A stretch of DNA of 6,692 nt from an archaeon (GCA_020444005.1 JAHLLU010000117.1:1-6692); one strand, 5' to 3'. Numbered from the stretch's first letter, positions 1 through 6,406 are shown. Program-made: numbers and translations. The notes: generated by a model from the sequence alone, not told the origin.

Positions 1-597
1 GCCGCTTCAGGGTATGATAAACTGGTGGTACTGAATAAAGAATGGGTGGGCAGAGTGGCTATTCCCAACTATGGGTACGTCTGGGGACATCTCTGGGACG
101 AGTGCTTAGTTGAATACAGTATTGATGAGTCTTTCAGAACAAGCGCCGGACACTGCATGGTACAGGGCATGATCATGAGCGCGGTACTTGAGATGGTTGG
201 AATAGATAACTGGCTCATGGAAGGAGAGGTACCGGGAAGTCATCACTACGTCTGGATACCAGAATACGAGGCAACCTTTGACAACTCGCGCCTAAAGATA
301 TCAATGAATAACGTGATCCTTGACTGGCCAAGAGGCAACAAGGTATTAGCACGGTTCCACCATAACGGGAAATTCTGCTCTCCGATAGCTGGAGGAGAGT
401 ACAGTGGCTCTTTTTCGCCCAAGGAATGCGTATCTGAACTGGAAGAACTGTCCTCAAAGTATGGGAACGTTATTCCAATATACGCAAACGGGGAACACGA
501 GACCAAACCAACGGTAAAAAACAGGAACAACCGCGCCATAACAGACGATTATCTGGTGCTTCTTGATGAGGAATGGGAGAACCTTGTGCTTCCATGA
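1..597 (+). CDS. Transglutaminase-like (Cys-His-Asp) domain protein, C-terminal part, cut by the left window edge
   Basis: The reading frame is open from base 1, so this is most likely the end of a longer gene; a GTG at 25 is the first possible start inside the window but has no clear ribosome site and the codons before it look coding. Counting from that GTG, the 190 residues show the pattern of a transglutaminase-like core: AGHCMVQG with Cys44 at the start of a helix, SHHYVWIP with His73/His74 on a strand, and TFDN with Asp86. The spacing Cys, about 30 residues, His, about 12 residues, Asp is the usual catalytic triad order. In prokaryotes such domains are mostly cysteine peptidases or amidases rather than crosslinking enzymes; the substrate cannot be inferred here. 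No membrane segment is visible in the part present. The gene ends 8-11 bases before the metallo-hydrolase gene, so the two are probably co-transcribed. The family call rests on motif reading only. Confidence 0.7.
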   Translation, partial: AASGYDKLVVLNKEWVGRVAIPNYGYVWGHLWDECLVEYSIDESFRTSAGHCMVQGMIMSAVLEMVGIDNWLMEGEVPGSHHYVWIPEYEATFDNSRLKISMNNVILDWPRGNKVLARFHHNGKFCSPIAGGEYSGSFSPKECVSELEELSSKYGNVIPIYANGEHETKPTVKNRNNRAITDDYLVLLDEEWENLVLP

Positions 598-602
598 GGT
601 GA
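596..602 (+). promoter_or_regulatory. Ribosome binding site of the metallo-hydrolase gene
   Basis: GAGGTGA matches the archaeal/bacterial anti-Shine-Dalgarno core and overlaps the stop codon of the preceding gene (595-597). It is followed by two adjacent TTG codons at 606 and 609. Spacing is 3 bases to the first and 6 bases to the second, so the TTG at 609 is the better-placed start and would remove one residue. No ATG or GTG lies in frame nearby, so a TTG start appears real. Confidence 0.65.
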
Positions 603-605
603 AGC

Positions 606-1484
606 TTGTTGAGTCACTCAGTTGACAGTGTTCGCGTCATCGCCTTGGTGGTAGATGACGCAGGCTATGATACAGAGTTTCTAGCCCAATTCGGGTTATC
701 CCTGCTAGTAGAAGTAGAGAAAGCTGGGGAAACCCAAAGGATTCTAGTGGATACCGGTCTAACAGCTCCGCCGCTCCTTCATAACATGAAGAAACTGGGG
801 ATCAACCCTGAGACCATTGACACGGTTTTTCTTACTCATTGTCACTATGACCACTCGGGAGGATTGGGCGGTGTCTCGGAGAAGCTGAGAAAAGGCACCC
901 CAATATTGGCACACTCTGATGTATTCAGAAGATGTTATGTTCTCTACCAGAACAACAGGTATATCGGAATCCCTGAGCGAAGCAGCAGACAAACAGTTGA
1001 GGCTAATGGCTGTGTCTGGCAACTGGAAGATACGCCCTATATGTTATCGCAGGGGGTGTGGAGCACTGGGGCTGTTGAGCGGGTCACTGATTATGAGCCA
1101 TTGGAGAATGTGCATATCATGGTTGACGGTGAGTGGGTTCAAGACCCTGAACGTGATGATATGAGCCTCGTAATTAACGTAAAAAACCAAGGCTTGGTAA
1201 TTATCTCAGGCTGTAGTCACGCTGGTATCGTCAACATAATGAAACAGGCGAGAAGAATCACCGGCGTCGATGAGATTAAGGCTGTTATCGGCGGTTTCCA
1301 CCTCAGGATAGCAAACGAGAAACAGCTCAGTGAAACCGTGAAGGAGCTTGATAATGCAGACGAGGTTTGCGCTGGTCACTGCACTGGGTTTGACGCCATG
1401 TGTAGGATCAGAGCCCAGATGGGGGATAGGTTCAGTCTGCTTCAATGTGGCATAGTAAAAGAGTACAGAGCTGATATAACCTGA
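606..1484 (+). CDS. MBL-fold metallo-hydrolase, DHPS-like group (COG1237 type)
   Basis: A metallo-beta-lactamase-fold enzyme of 292 residues, the normal size for the group named after the archaeal 7,8-dihydropterin-6-methyl-4-(beta-D-ribofuranosyl)aminobenzene 5'-phosphate synthase. The metal ligands can be read directly: HCHYDH at residues 78-83 (His78, His80, Asp82, His83), SGCSHAG with His205, GGFHL with His232, and AGHCTG with His258. LVDTG at 47-51 supplies the conserved Asp before the HxHxDH loop, and DDMSLVI precedes the His205 strand. These signatures (GCSHAGI, GGFHL, GHCTG) separate this group from glyoxalase II and RNase Z types. The protein is soluble with no signal peptide. Start is TTG (606 or 609), chosen from the GAGGTGA site. 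Its stop codon lies directly at the conserved N-terminus of the UbiD frame, arguing for one transcript. The true substrate is unknown; many members of this group are uncharacterised, so a pterin role should not be assumed. Confidence 0.9.
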   Translation: MLSHSVDSVRVIALVVDDAGYDTEFLAQFGLSLLVEVEKAGETQRILVDTGLTAPPLLHNMKKLGINPETIDTVFLTHCHYDHSGGLGGVSEKLRKGTPILAHSDVFRRCYVLYQNNRYIGIPERSSRQTVEANGCVWQLEDTPYMLSQGVWSTGAVERVTDYEPLENVHIMVDGEWVQDPERDDMSLVINVKNQGLVIISGCSHAGIVNIMKQARRITGVDEIKAVIGGFHLRIANEKQLSETVKELDNADEVCAGHCTGFDAMCRIRAQMGDRFSLLQCGIVKEYRADIT

Positions 1485-1507
1485 GTCTACGAAACTATCT
1501 AGCCCAG

Positions 1508-2776
1508 ATGGAGGAAAAAGGGGCGATTATCAGGGTAAGAAGCCCTGTTTCCCCCGTCTATATGGTTCCTGCTTTGATCCAGAAGCATGATGGTGCTGGG
1601 CCAATTATATTTGAGAAACTGGAAAACCATGATACGCGTGTTGTTGCTAATGTCTGCGCGTCTAGAGACTCTATCTGTGAGGTATTGGGTGTAGATAGAG
1701 ACGAGCTCAACAAGCATCTATTTTTTGCGCAAGAGAACCCGACTCCATGCAAAGTAGTGGAGACAAGCCCCCAGAGCCATAATCTTAGCTTATTGGATAT
1801 TCCAGTGCTTACTCATTACAGTGGGGAGCAGGGCCCATACATTACCGCTGGGCTTGTTTTCGCTAAAAACAGTAAGGGGTATGGTAATGTCTCGTATCAC
1901 CGATTAGATGTGCTGGACAAGGACACTGTTTCCATCAGCATACAGCCCGGACACCTTGCAGAGACCATTGAGGAAATACGTGAATCTGGGAAAAAGTATC
2001 TTGATATCAGCATCAGTATTGGGAACCATCCGGCTGTCATGATGGCAGCTGCTCTCCGACCATCGAGAAACATATGCGAGTATGATGTAGCTAACACGTT
2101 ACTCGGGGGAACCTTGGAGTTGTATAAGTGCCCAAATGTTGATGCCTTGGCTCCGGTTCATTCTGAGCTTGTGTTGGAAGCGAGGCTAATGGTTGATGTG
2201 TTTGCTGATGAGGGTCCGTATGTGTGTGTAACTGGTACATTGAAACCGGCGAAGAAGATGCCCGTGGTGAAGATAATCAGTGCAATAAAACAAGGTGATT
2301 ACTTGTATCAGGGACTACTGGGAGCAGGCACCGAGCACAGACTGCTTGAAAGTATACCCAACGAGGTAAAAATCTGGAACACACTCACCAAACAAGGACA
2401 CAAAATCAAGGGCGTACACATGACACCCAGTGGCTCAAGCTGGCTTCACTGCATAATCTCCGCAGAGAAACAAACCGATGATGAGCCCAGAAAGATGCTA
2501 AACACGGTGTTTGACGCTGTACGTGCTGTAAAACACGCCATAGTAGTTGATGAAGACATCAACATATTTGATCAAGATGCAGTAGAATGGGCGCTAGCAA
2601 CAAGATTCCAAGCCGACAAAGACCTAATGATATTACCCGAAACTTATGCCTCACGACTTGACCCTTCCTCAAATCAGGAGAAGAAAACCGGGTGCAAGCT
2701 AGGCTGTGACGCAACCATTCCATTGGATGATAATAAATCAGATTATCTCCGGGCAAAAATCCCCTTCAACCTATAG
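1508..2776 (+). CDS. UbiD-family prenyl-FMN-dependent decarboxylase
   Basis: A UbiD-type (de)carboxylase of 422 residues from the ATG, shorter than E. coli UbiD (about 497) and close to archaeal forms. By eye against E. coli UbiD, the prenyl-FMN/metal ligands appear as Asn127 (in GNVSYHRL), His149 (in QPGHLAE) and Glu224 (in SELVLEA), with Arg132 and Glu276 (in GTEHRLLE) at the catalytic positions. Also seen are EGPY at 235-238, VDEDINIF at 347-354, WALATR at 361-366 and GCDATIP at 399-405, all in family order. These enzymes decarboxylate unsaturated acids and need cofactor from a UbiX prenyltransferase, which is not in this window. In archaea one short UbiD group is anhydromevalonate phosphate decarboxylase of the modified mevalonate pathway; this is a candidate role, but the neighbours do not support it specifically. 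The conserved N-terminus (SLRNYLAQMEEKG) starts upstream of the ATG, so the real start may be the CTG at 1481. Probably the last gene of the operon. Confidence 0.9.
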   Translation: MEEKGAIIRVRSPVSPVYMVPALIQKHDGAGPIIFEKLENHDTRVVANVCASRDSICEVLGVDRDELNKHLFFAQENPTPCKVVETSPQSHNLSLLDIPVLTHYSGEQGPYITAGLVFAKNSKGYGNVSYHRLDVLDKDTVSISIQPGHLAETIEEIRESGKKYLDISISIGNHPAVMMAAALRPSRNICEYDVANTLLGGTLELYKCPNVDALAPVHSELVLEARLMVDVFADEGPYVCVTGTLKPAKKMPVVKIISAIKQGDYLYQGLLGAGTEHRLLESIPNEVKIWNTLTKQGHKIKGVHMTPSGSSWLHCIISAEKQTDDEPRKMLNTVFDAVRAVKHAIVVDEDINIFDQDAVEWALATRFQADKDLMILPETYASRLDPSSNQEKKTGCKLGCDATIPLDDNKSDYLRAKIPFNL

Positions 2777-2839
2777 GAAATATCTCTTACATTATATTAT
2801 AAGAAAATAACACAATATTTGATAGCGTGATGTAGTTGT
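2777..2839. terminator. AT-rich convergent intergenic spacer, probable termination zone for both strands
   Basis: The 63 bases between the UbiD stop and the minus-strand gene end are strongly AT-rich. The plus strand has pyrimidine-rich TATCTCTTACATTATATTAT right after the UbiD stop, and the minus strand has a T-rich stretch (TTATTTTCTTAT, complement of about 2799-2810). Archaeal termination depends mainly on T-rich tracts, not hairpins. TTATA-T-TATAA at 2792-2802 is a small palindrome. This is inferred from composition and gene orientation only. Confidence 0.4.
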
Positions 2840-3325
2840 TTACTTTTCTAGCTTTGCCGTTAATTCACTGCGGCTTACTAGCTCTGATGTTTGGTAGGGG
2901 TCTACAGTGAAAAAATATTCTTCATTGTTTTTAGTGACTACCAATACTAGCTCCGGGTAGTCTCTCTCCACTTCCTCTTCCGTGGTGTAGTGGCGGTATC
3001 TTGAGAGGTATCCTCTATCTTCGATGTAGAATTGGAGTTCTTGAAGTAGTGGGTATTTTTCTTTGATTTTCTTTTCTAGTGATTTTATCCGGGTCTCTGT
3101 GACTTTCTTTGATAATCTTTCGATGTTTTCAGTGATGTTGTAGGCTATATCTTCCTCTAAATCGTCTGGGTCAAACGTGGTTTGTGTGAAGGGTTCATTG
3201 AATAGAAGTATCTTCAACTGTTCTCCGTCAAAATCTATTGTAAAGTCACTTGGTTTGACTGTGATTCCTGTTTCTTCCTCAATTACTTCACAGAGGATTT
3301 CCGTTATTTTATCTGGGTCAAGCAT
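2840..3325 (-). CDS. Acidic protein of unknown function, downstream of the mscS-type gene
   Basis: I do not recognise this 161-residue protein. It is soluble, with no signal peptide or membrane segment. The N-terminal third (residues 1-55) alternates helix-like and strand-like stretches and is rich in Asp and Glu (for example FDPDDLEEDI at 51-60). Residues about 60-95 are a highly charged Lys/Glu/Arg helix that could form a coiled coil (IERLSKKVTETRIKSLEKKI). The C-terminal part has strand-like YPELVLVVTKNNEEYFFTVDPY (split here at about residues 123-144), followed by a short charged tail. ATG at 3325 lies 16 bases after the stop of the channel gene, with no separate TATA-like element and no strong ribosome site, so co-transcription with the channel is likely. 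A cytoplasmic partner of the channel is possible but is only guilt by association. Confidence 0.75.
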   Translation of the reverse strand: MLDPDKITEILCEVIEEETGITVKPSDFTIDFDGEQLKILLFNEPFTQTTFDPDDLEEDIAYNITENIERLSKKVTETRIKSLEKKIKEKYPLLQELQFYIEDRGYLSRYRHYTTEEEVERDYPELVLVVTKNNEEYFFTVDPYQTSELVSRSELTAKLEK

Positions 3326-3341
3326 TAGATTACCGTCTTCA

Positions 3342-4145
3342 TTATTTTGGTGAGTCTCTGTGGAATGGTACTTTCTCTTCTACTAGTTTTTCGATGATTT
3401 GTTTGTGTACCGTGGTTCTTATCCATGGCTCGTTCTGGGCTTCTACATAGAAGAATACCGTTAGATTGAGACCATGGTATCTTTCTCCGATGTTTGTGAT
3501 CTCATGTTTGATTCCGTGTAACGCGTTGACTATCACACCCTCAGAGCGGCTTACGATGTCTCGCGTCATCTCCATAACCGCATCAAAGTCTGCCTCATAT
3601 GCTAGTTTCACGGTAATGCTTGTCATGCTGTAGCGGCTGCCGCTGGTCATGTTTATGACATTGCTTTTTGATAGGAGATTGTTTGGTATGCTAACGATGT
3701 TGTTGTCGAATGTTCTAATCTCGGTTGTACGGAGCTTTATCAACCGCACGATGCCGTAGACGTCGCCTATTTTTACTACGTCGCTAACGTTGATTGTGTT
3801 CTCGAAAATCAGGAAAACCCCGTTCAGGATATTTGATAGTAGGTCTTGGGCTGCGAAACCAGCTGCTATTCCGGCTATGCCGAGGCTTGTTAGGAGAACA
3901 TTTGGTGTTAGCCCCGCTATGCTTAGGCTGAAGAGGGTGGCTATGAAGAAGACGATGTAGCGTGCGATGAGTCCGATTTGTCTGATTACTCTTCTATCGG
4001 CGTTTTCGTTTTGTTGGAGACTTGATACAGACCTTACGATTATTGAGTTTACTATCATTCCTATTACTAGTATGATTGTTATCTGCAGTAGTTCTGGTAT
4101 CCAATCGATGAAATTGAAGTCGAGAATCTGTGATAGGTCTGCCAT
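3342..4145 (-). CDS. MscS-family small-conductance mechanosensitive channel
   Basis: A 267-residue channel protein, close to the 286 residues of E. coli MscS. Three membrane helices are visible at about 17-40, 57-79 and 82-115. The third is the pore-lining helix with the Ala/Gly packing typical of the family (GIAGIAAGFAAQDLLSNILNG at 89-109, given here as its full Gly/Ala-rich run minus nothing essential). The beta domain follows with VSDVVKIGDVYGIVRLIKLR and the diagnostic TTEIRTFDNNIVSIPNN (residues 140-156). An alpha/beta C-terminal domain ends in KVPFHRD, in the place of the usual PFPQ-like end. Such channels open under membrane tension and release solutes on osmotic downshift. The start ATG at 4145 has no ribosome site, but a TATA-like element lies 23-30 bases upstream, suggesting a leaderless transcript. 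The acidic gene at 2840-3325 is likely in the same transcript. The family call is firm. Confidence 0.93.
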   Translation of the reverse strand: MADLSQILDFNFIDWIPELLQITIILVIGMIVNSIIVRSVSSLQQNENADRRVIRQIGLIARYIVFFIATLFSLSIAGLTPNVLLTSLGIAGIAAGFAAQDLLSNILNGVFLIFENTINVSDVVKIGDVYGIVRLIKLRTTEIRTFDNNIVSIPNNLLSKSNVINMTSGSRYSMTSITVKLAYEADFDAVMEMTRDIVSRSEGVIVNALHGIKHEITNIGERYHGLNLTVFFYVEAQNEPWIRTTVHKQIIEKLVEEKVPFHRDSPK

Positions 4146-4167
4146 TGATAAGATGATAAAGGCTGGG

Positions 4168-4175
4168 TAAATAAG
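4168..4175 (-). promoter_or_regulatory. TATA-like element for the mscS-type gene
   Basis: On the minus strand CTTATTTA is centred about 26 bases before the ATG at 4145, which fits an archaeal TATA box driving a transcript that begins at or next to the start codon. A second similar run, CTTAAATC, lies just upstream and overlaps the last codons of the preceding gene (stop at 4178-4180). The channel could instead be read from the upstream gene's transcript, as the gap is only 32 bases. Confidence 0.4.
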
Positions 4176-4177
4176 AT

Positions 4178-5221
4178 TTAAGTAGATTCTATCTTGTTGC
4201 TAGGAATAATTTTCTTGGCTATGTACACGGCTCCTGCGAAAACCAGTGCCAACAGGTAGAGAATTATGGGTATCCAGAGGAACTCAGCCCTTGTGATGTA
4301 TTCTAATCCTCGTCCGTATCCAATTGGGCTCGGTGCATATAGCCAGACTAGGAACCCAATGTAGGCTCCGATTATGCCGATGTTTATGCGTCTGCTTATT
4401 TTGAGTGCAAACTGGTATGTGAATACAAACATGAATGCGAATCCAGCGAAAAACATAGGCCACATATCGGCGCTCCCATGTTGGATCGTGTTATAGACGG
4501 CTACTATCAAAGCATGGAGGGCCACATAGCTCTCAAGGAATATGATCCAGCGTTTATCCAAGTGTATCCATGTCCATGCTAGGCTCATCTGGGTGAATAG
4601 GAAGAACATGTAGAGGAACCCCGAGATTAGCTGAGGGTCTACTGCCATGGGGTGGAACCAGAATGTATAGACTAGTGCCCATGCTACGATATACATGTGG
4701 ATTCGTCTGAAGAACCCGGTTACTTGTGTTGTGAATGGTTTTTCCAGTTTCTTGCCTAGTATGAAGCCTCTTCTCCGGTTCTCGATTATCAAAACAAACA
4801 CTAGCATCAGGATCACTGAGCCTTGGCTGGTCCAGATAGGTACATCTTGTGCCAATCCATCGAACAATAGCTGGGTTTCCACGAGATGGAGCACCATGAA
4901 GGCGGTGTTCCATGTGAGCATGAAGACATTGTATCGTGTTAATTTTTCCGCGTTGAGTTTTCCCGATAGGGTTCGCTGAGCCCAGTAGATGCTTATCCAG
5001 ACTCCAAGCTGATGAATAATGTATAGGCTCCAGACCACAAGCATTACCGTGGGTTGTCTAGTAGGTAGTTTCCAGTAGTACCATGAGGCGCCTTGATCAG
5101 GGAGAAGATTGTCTATGAATGGTTGTAGGTTATCTCCAAGCAGCCAGATTATTCCTGTGAATATTATTGAGACAATGACTGCTATCTTCCAAGCGTCAGT
5201 TGCCTTGATGTCACTTTTCAT
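4178..5221 (-). CDS. Polytopic membrane protein of unknown function, about ten helices
   Basis: I do not recognise this 347-residue family. Hydrophobic segments are visible at about 12-29, 57-80, 98-119, 130-147, 174-191, 197-219, 225-243, 253-273, 279-296 and 313-335, so roughly ten membrane helices with a short cytoplasmic-looking start and a Lys-containing tail. Basic patches (ENRRRGF at 147-153, FRRIH at 171-175, KISRR at 274-278) probably mark cytoplasmic loops. Histidines sit in or at the ends of helices: His70, His112, His175, His190, His220 and His236, with acidic Glu115 and Glu230 nearby. Such residues could bind haem or metal, or carry protons, but no known motif is complete. There are many Trp residues, especially near helix ends. 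A strong TATA-like element precedes the ATG at 5221, which therefore looks like the true start. The channel gene follows after 32 bases and may share its transcript. No enzymatic domain is visible. Confidence 0.85.
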   Translation of the reverse strand: MKSDIKATDAWKIAVIVSIIFTGIIWLLGDNLQPFIDNLLPDQGASWYYWKLPTRQPTVMLVVWSLYIIHQLGVWISIYWAQRTLSGKLNAEKLTRYNVFMLTWNTAFMVLHLVETQLLFDGLAQDVPIWTSQGSVILMLVFVLIIENRRRGFILGKKLEKPFTTQVTGFFRRIHMYIVAWALVYTFWFHPMAVDPQLISGFLYMFFLFTQMSLAWTWIHLDKRWIIFLESYVALHALIVAVYNTIQHGSADMWPMFFAGFAFMFVFTYQFALKISRRINIGIIGAYIGFLVWLYAPSPIGYGRGLEYITRAEFLWIPIILYLLALVFAGAVYIAKKIIPSNKIEST

Positions 5222-5243
5222 AGAAGTGTTTGCACAATGACTC

Positions 5244-5255
5244 TATTTATATTTA
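5244..5255 (-). promoter_or_regulatory. TATA box of the polytopic membrane protein gene
   Basis: On the minus strand TAAATATAAATA is centred about 28 bases before the ATG at 5221. This is the best TATA-box match in the window and predicts a transcript starting within a few bases of the ATG, consistent with the absence of a Shine-Dalgarno sequence before it. Confidence 0.6.
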
Positions 5256-5291
5256 GATGACAAGAGTTTTTTTAGGGCTTATCTTCAGTAT

Positions 5292-5324
5292 GAGAAGCTG
5301 CAATATGCTTGTTACATGAGACTG
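5292..5324. repeat. Degenerate repeat, copy A (next to the 3' end of the permease gene)
   Basis: On the plus strand this copy reads GAGAA, then CAATATGCT, then TGTTACATGA, then GACTG. The partner at 6338-6369 shares GAGAA, CAATAT and the ten-base core TGTTACATGA exactly and matches about 26 positions overall, with one single-base gap. Copy A ends about 10 bases beyond the permease stop codon. Weaker similarity continues through AGTCT, which overlaps the stop. It could be a shared regulatory or 3'-end element, or a trace of duplication or insertion. Confidence 0.55.
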
Positions 5325-5333
5325 GAACGTAGT

Positions 5334-6218
5334 CTATTTCCTTAATACCCCATCAGGTTTGAACCGTAGAACCAGAGATAAGACCAGAATTGGCACCAAT
5401 TGTCTGAATTCACCAACCCAAGGCCCAAACAACCACTGACCCGCAATAATTAACCCAACTTCAAAAACACCAAAGAAAAACCCACCAATAAACGAGTCTC
5501 TAGGACACGAAATCCCACCAAATAATGCCCCAGTTAAAGCGGCAATCAATGTAAAATATACCCCCTCTGGAGAAGACTGAATAAAGATAACAAAAAGAGC
5601 ACCTACCAGACACGAAATACCTCCTATGAAAAAATTAACACCCCTTTGAATGTTTGTTACATCAATGCCTTGTATCATAATCAACTCTTTATCACAAGAT
5701 ATTGCCTTGAAGACGGCATAGAAATCAGTTCTCGGAATAATCCCTAAGAATATAACAGATACTATAAACAAAAACGATGATATGTACAATATTCCCGGAT
5801 TACCTAGAAAAGTAAAATCCTGAGACCTTAAGGTAAAAACAAAATCATATAACGCATATTGTTCGCGTATCCACCATTGCCAAATCTTGACTAAATTAGT
5901 TAAAACAATCATACCTCCAAGTGAGGCTAAGGTCAACTGAACACTGTCTCGCCCTCTCCGCTTTAAATAATCAAACAATACATGTATTATGACTCCCTGA
6001 AATCCACCTATCAGGAAAGCCATTACTGATCCTGCATATGGTGAAAAATGTAGAAATGTTGAGATATAATAGTTGAAGACTATGCCTGTGGCTATTACTC
6101 CAGAGTATGTGAAGTTGGGAAAATCGTCTAATATTTGATTTAGTGAGAAAGCACCTGATAGGAAAGCTAGCAAGCAGGCATATACAATAACATAGACAAA
6201 GAAAAAAGGCAGTTGCAT
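5334..6218 (-). CDS. LivH-type branched-chain amino acid ABC transporter permease
   Basis: A 294-residue inner-membrane permease of the LivH/LivM group, normal length for LivH, with about eight hydrophobic helices. PNFTYSGVIATG (residues about 34-45) stands where LivH proteins carry the NFAHG-type loop. The conserved cytoplasmic coupling region is clear: FKAISCDKELIMIQGIDV followed by a long hydrophobic stretch, and then AALTGALFGGISCPRDSFIGG, the counterpart of the family's LGGxGSxxGAxxGG motif (quoted only in part). The C-terminus FKPDGVLRK matches the usual F[RK]PxGL end. In a working transporter it pairs with LivM, the ATPases LivG and LivF and a binding protein; none is present on either side here, so partners must be encoded elsewhere or the gene is an orphan. 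It is AT-rich compared with its neighbours in sampled stretches and bracketed by a repeat. The ATG at 6218 has a TATA-like element 27-36 bases upstream and only a weak AGAGAAA ribosome site. Confidence 0.85.
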   Translation of the reverse strand: MQLPFFFVYVIVYACLLAFLSGAFSLNQILDDFPNFTYSGVIATGIVFNYYISTFLHFSPYAGSVMAFLIGGFQGVIIHVLFDYLKRRGRDSVQLTLASLGGMIVLTNLVKIWQWWIREQYALYDFVFTLRSQDFTFLGNPGILYISSFLFIVSVIFLGIIPRTDFYAVFKAISCDKELIMIQGIDVTNIQRGVNFFIGGISCLVGALFVIFIQSSPEGVYFTLIAALTGALFGGISCPRDSFIGGFFFGVFEVGLIIAGQWLFGPWVGEFRQLVPILVLSLVLRFKPDGVLRK

Positions 6219-6244
6219 GTTTCTCTTTTCTTACTATTTTTTTA

Positions 6245-6254
6245 GATTTTAAAG
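6245..6254 (-). promoter_or_regulatory. TATA-like element for the LivH-type permease gene
   Basis: On the minus strand CTTTAAAATC is centred about 31 bases before the ATG at 6218, predicting a leader of only a few bases. A second AT-rich candidate on the same strand, CTATATATTATG, lies farther upstream at about 6306-6317 and would give a leader of roughly 65 bases. Confidence 0.45.
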
Positions 6255-6337
6255 TATTGTGAATAAATTTTGAAAATACCAAATCAAACGTTGAAATCTA
6301 AAAAACATAATATATAGAACATCTATTGTTATACTAC

Positions 6338-6369
6338 GAGAAATTCAATATTCCTGTTACATGAAACCG
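6338..6369. repeat. Degenerate repeat, copy B (upstream of the permease gene)
   Basis: Partner of the copy at 5292-5324. On the plus strand it reads GAGAA, CAATATTCC, TGTTACATGA, AACCG. It lies between the stop of the 50-residue gene (6430) and the permease promoter, 120 bases before the permease ATG. Both copies therefore sit in the same relation to the minus-strand genes: after one stop codon and before the next TATA element. Short matches continue to the right (GTCT at 6371, CATC at 6395, TAGAA at 6406, ATAAG at 6415), mirrored in order near 5332-5382 with gaps, so the similarity may be longer. Confidence 0.55.
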
Positions 6370-6406
6370 TGTCTAATTGATGATTTTATCCTAACATCGC
6401 TGCTTT

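Noticed and set aside
246..539. Minus-strand open frame of 97 codons opposite the transglutaminase-like gene
   Set aside because: Antisense shadow of a frame with an intact Cys-His-Asp motif; no promoter or ribosome site.
3967..4170. Plus-strand open frame of 67 codons opposite the mscS-type gene start
   Set aside because: Hydrophobic only because it mirrors the first membrane helices of the channel gene; no independent support.
4554..4913. Minus-strand open frame of 119 codons inside the polytopic membrane protein gene
   Set aside because: Lies wholly within a convincing membrane protein frame on the same strand; its translation is rich in Arg, Pro and Ser with no domain pattern, as expected for a shifted frame.
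5319..5335. Possible hairpin AGACT/AGTCT just after the permease stop as a terminator
   Set aside because: Only a 5-base stem with a 7-base loop and no T run on the minus strand; it overlaps the stop codon and is better described as part of the repeat region.
5971..6282. Minus-strand open frame of 103 codons overlapping the start of the permease gene
   Set aside because: Out of frame with the LivH-type gene, whose family motifs are clear; the extra frame runs through the permease promoter and shows no recognisable pattern.
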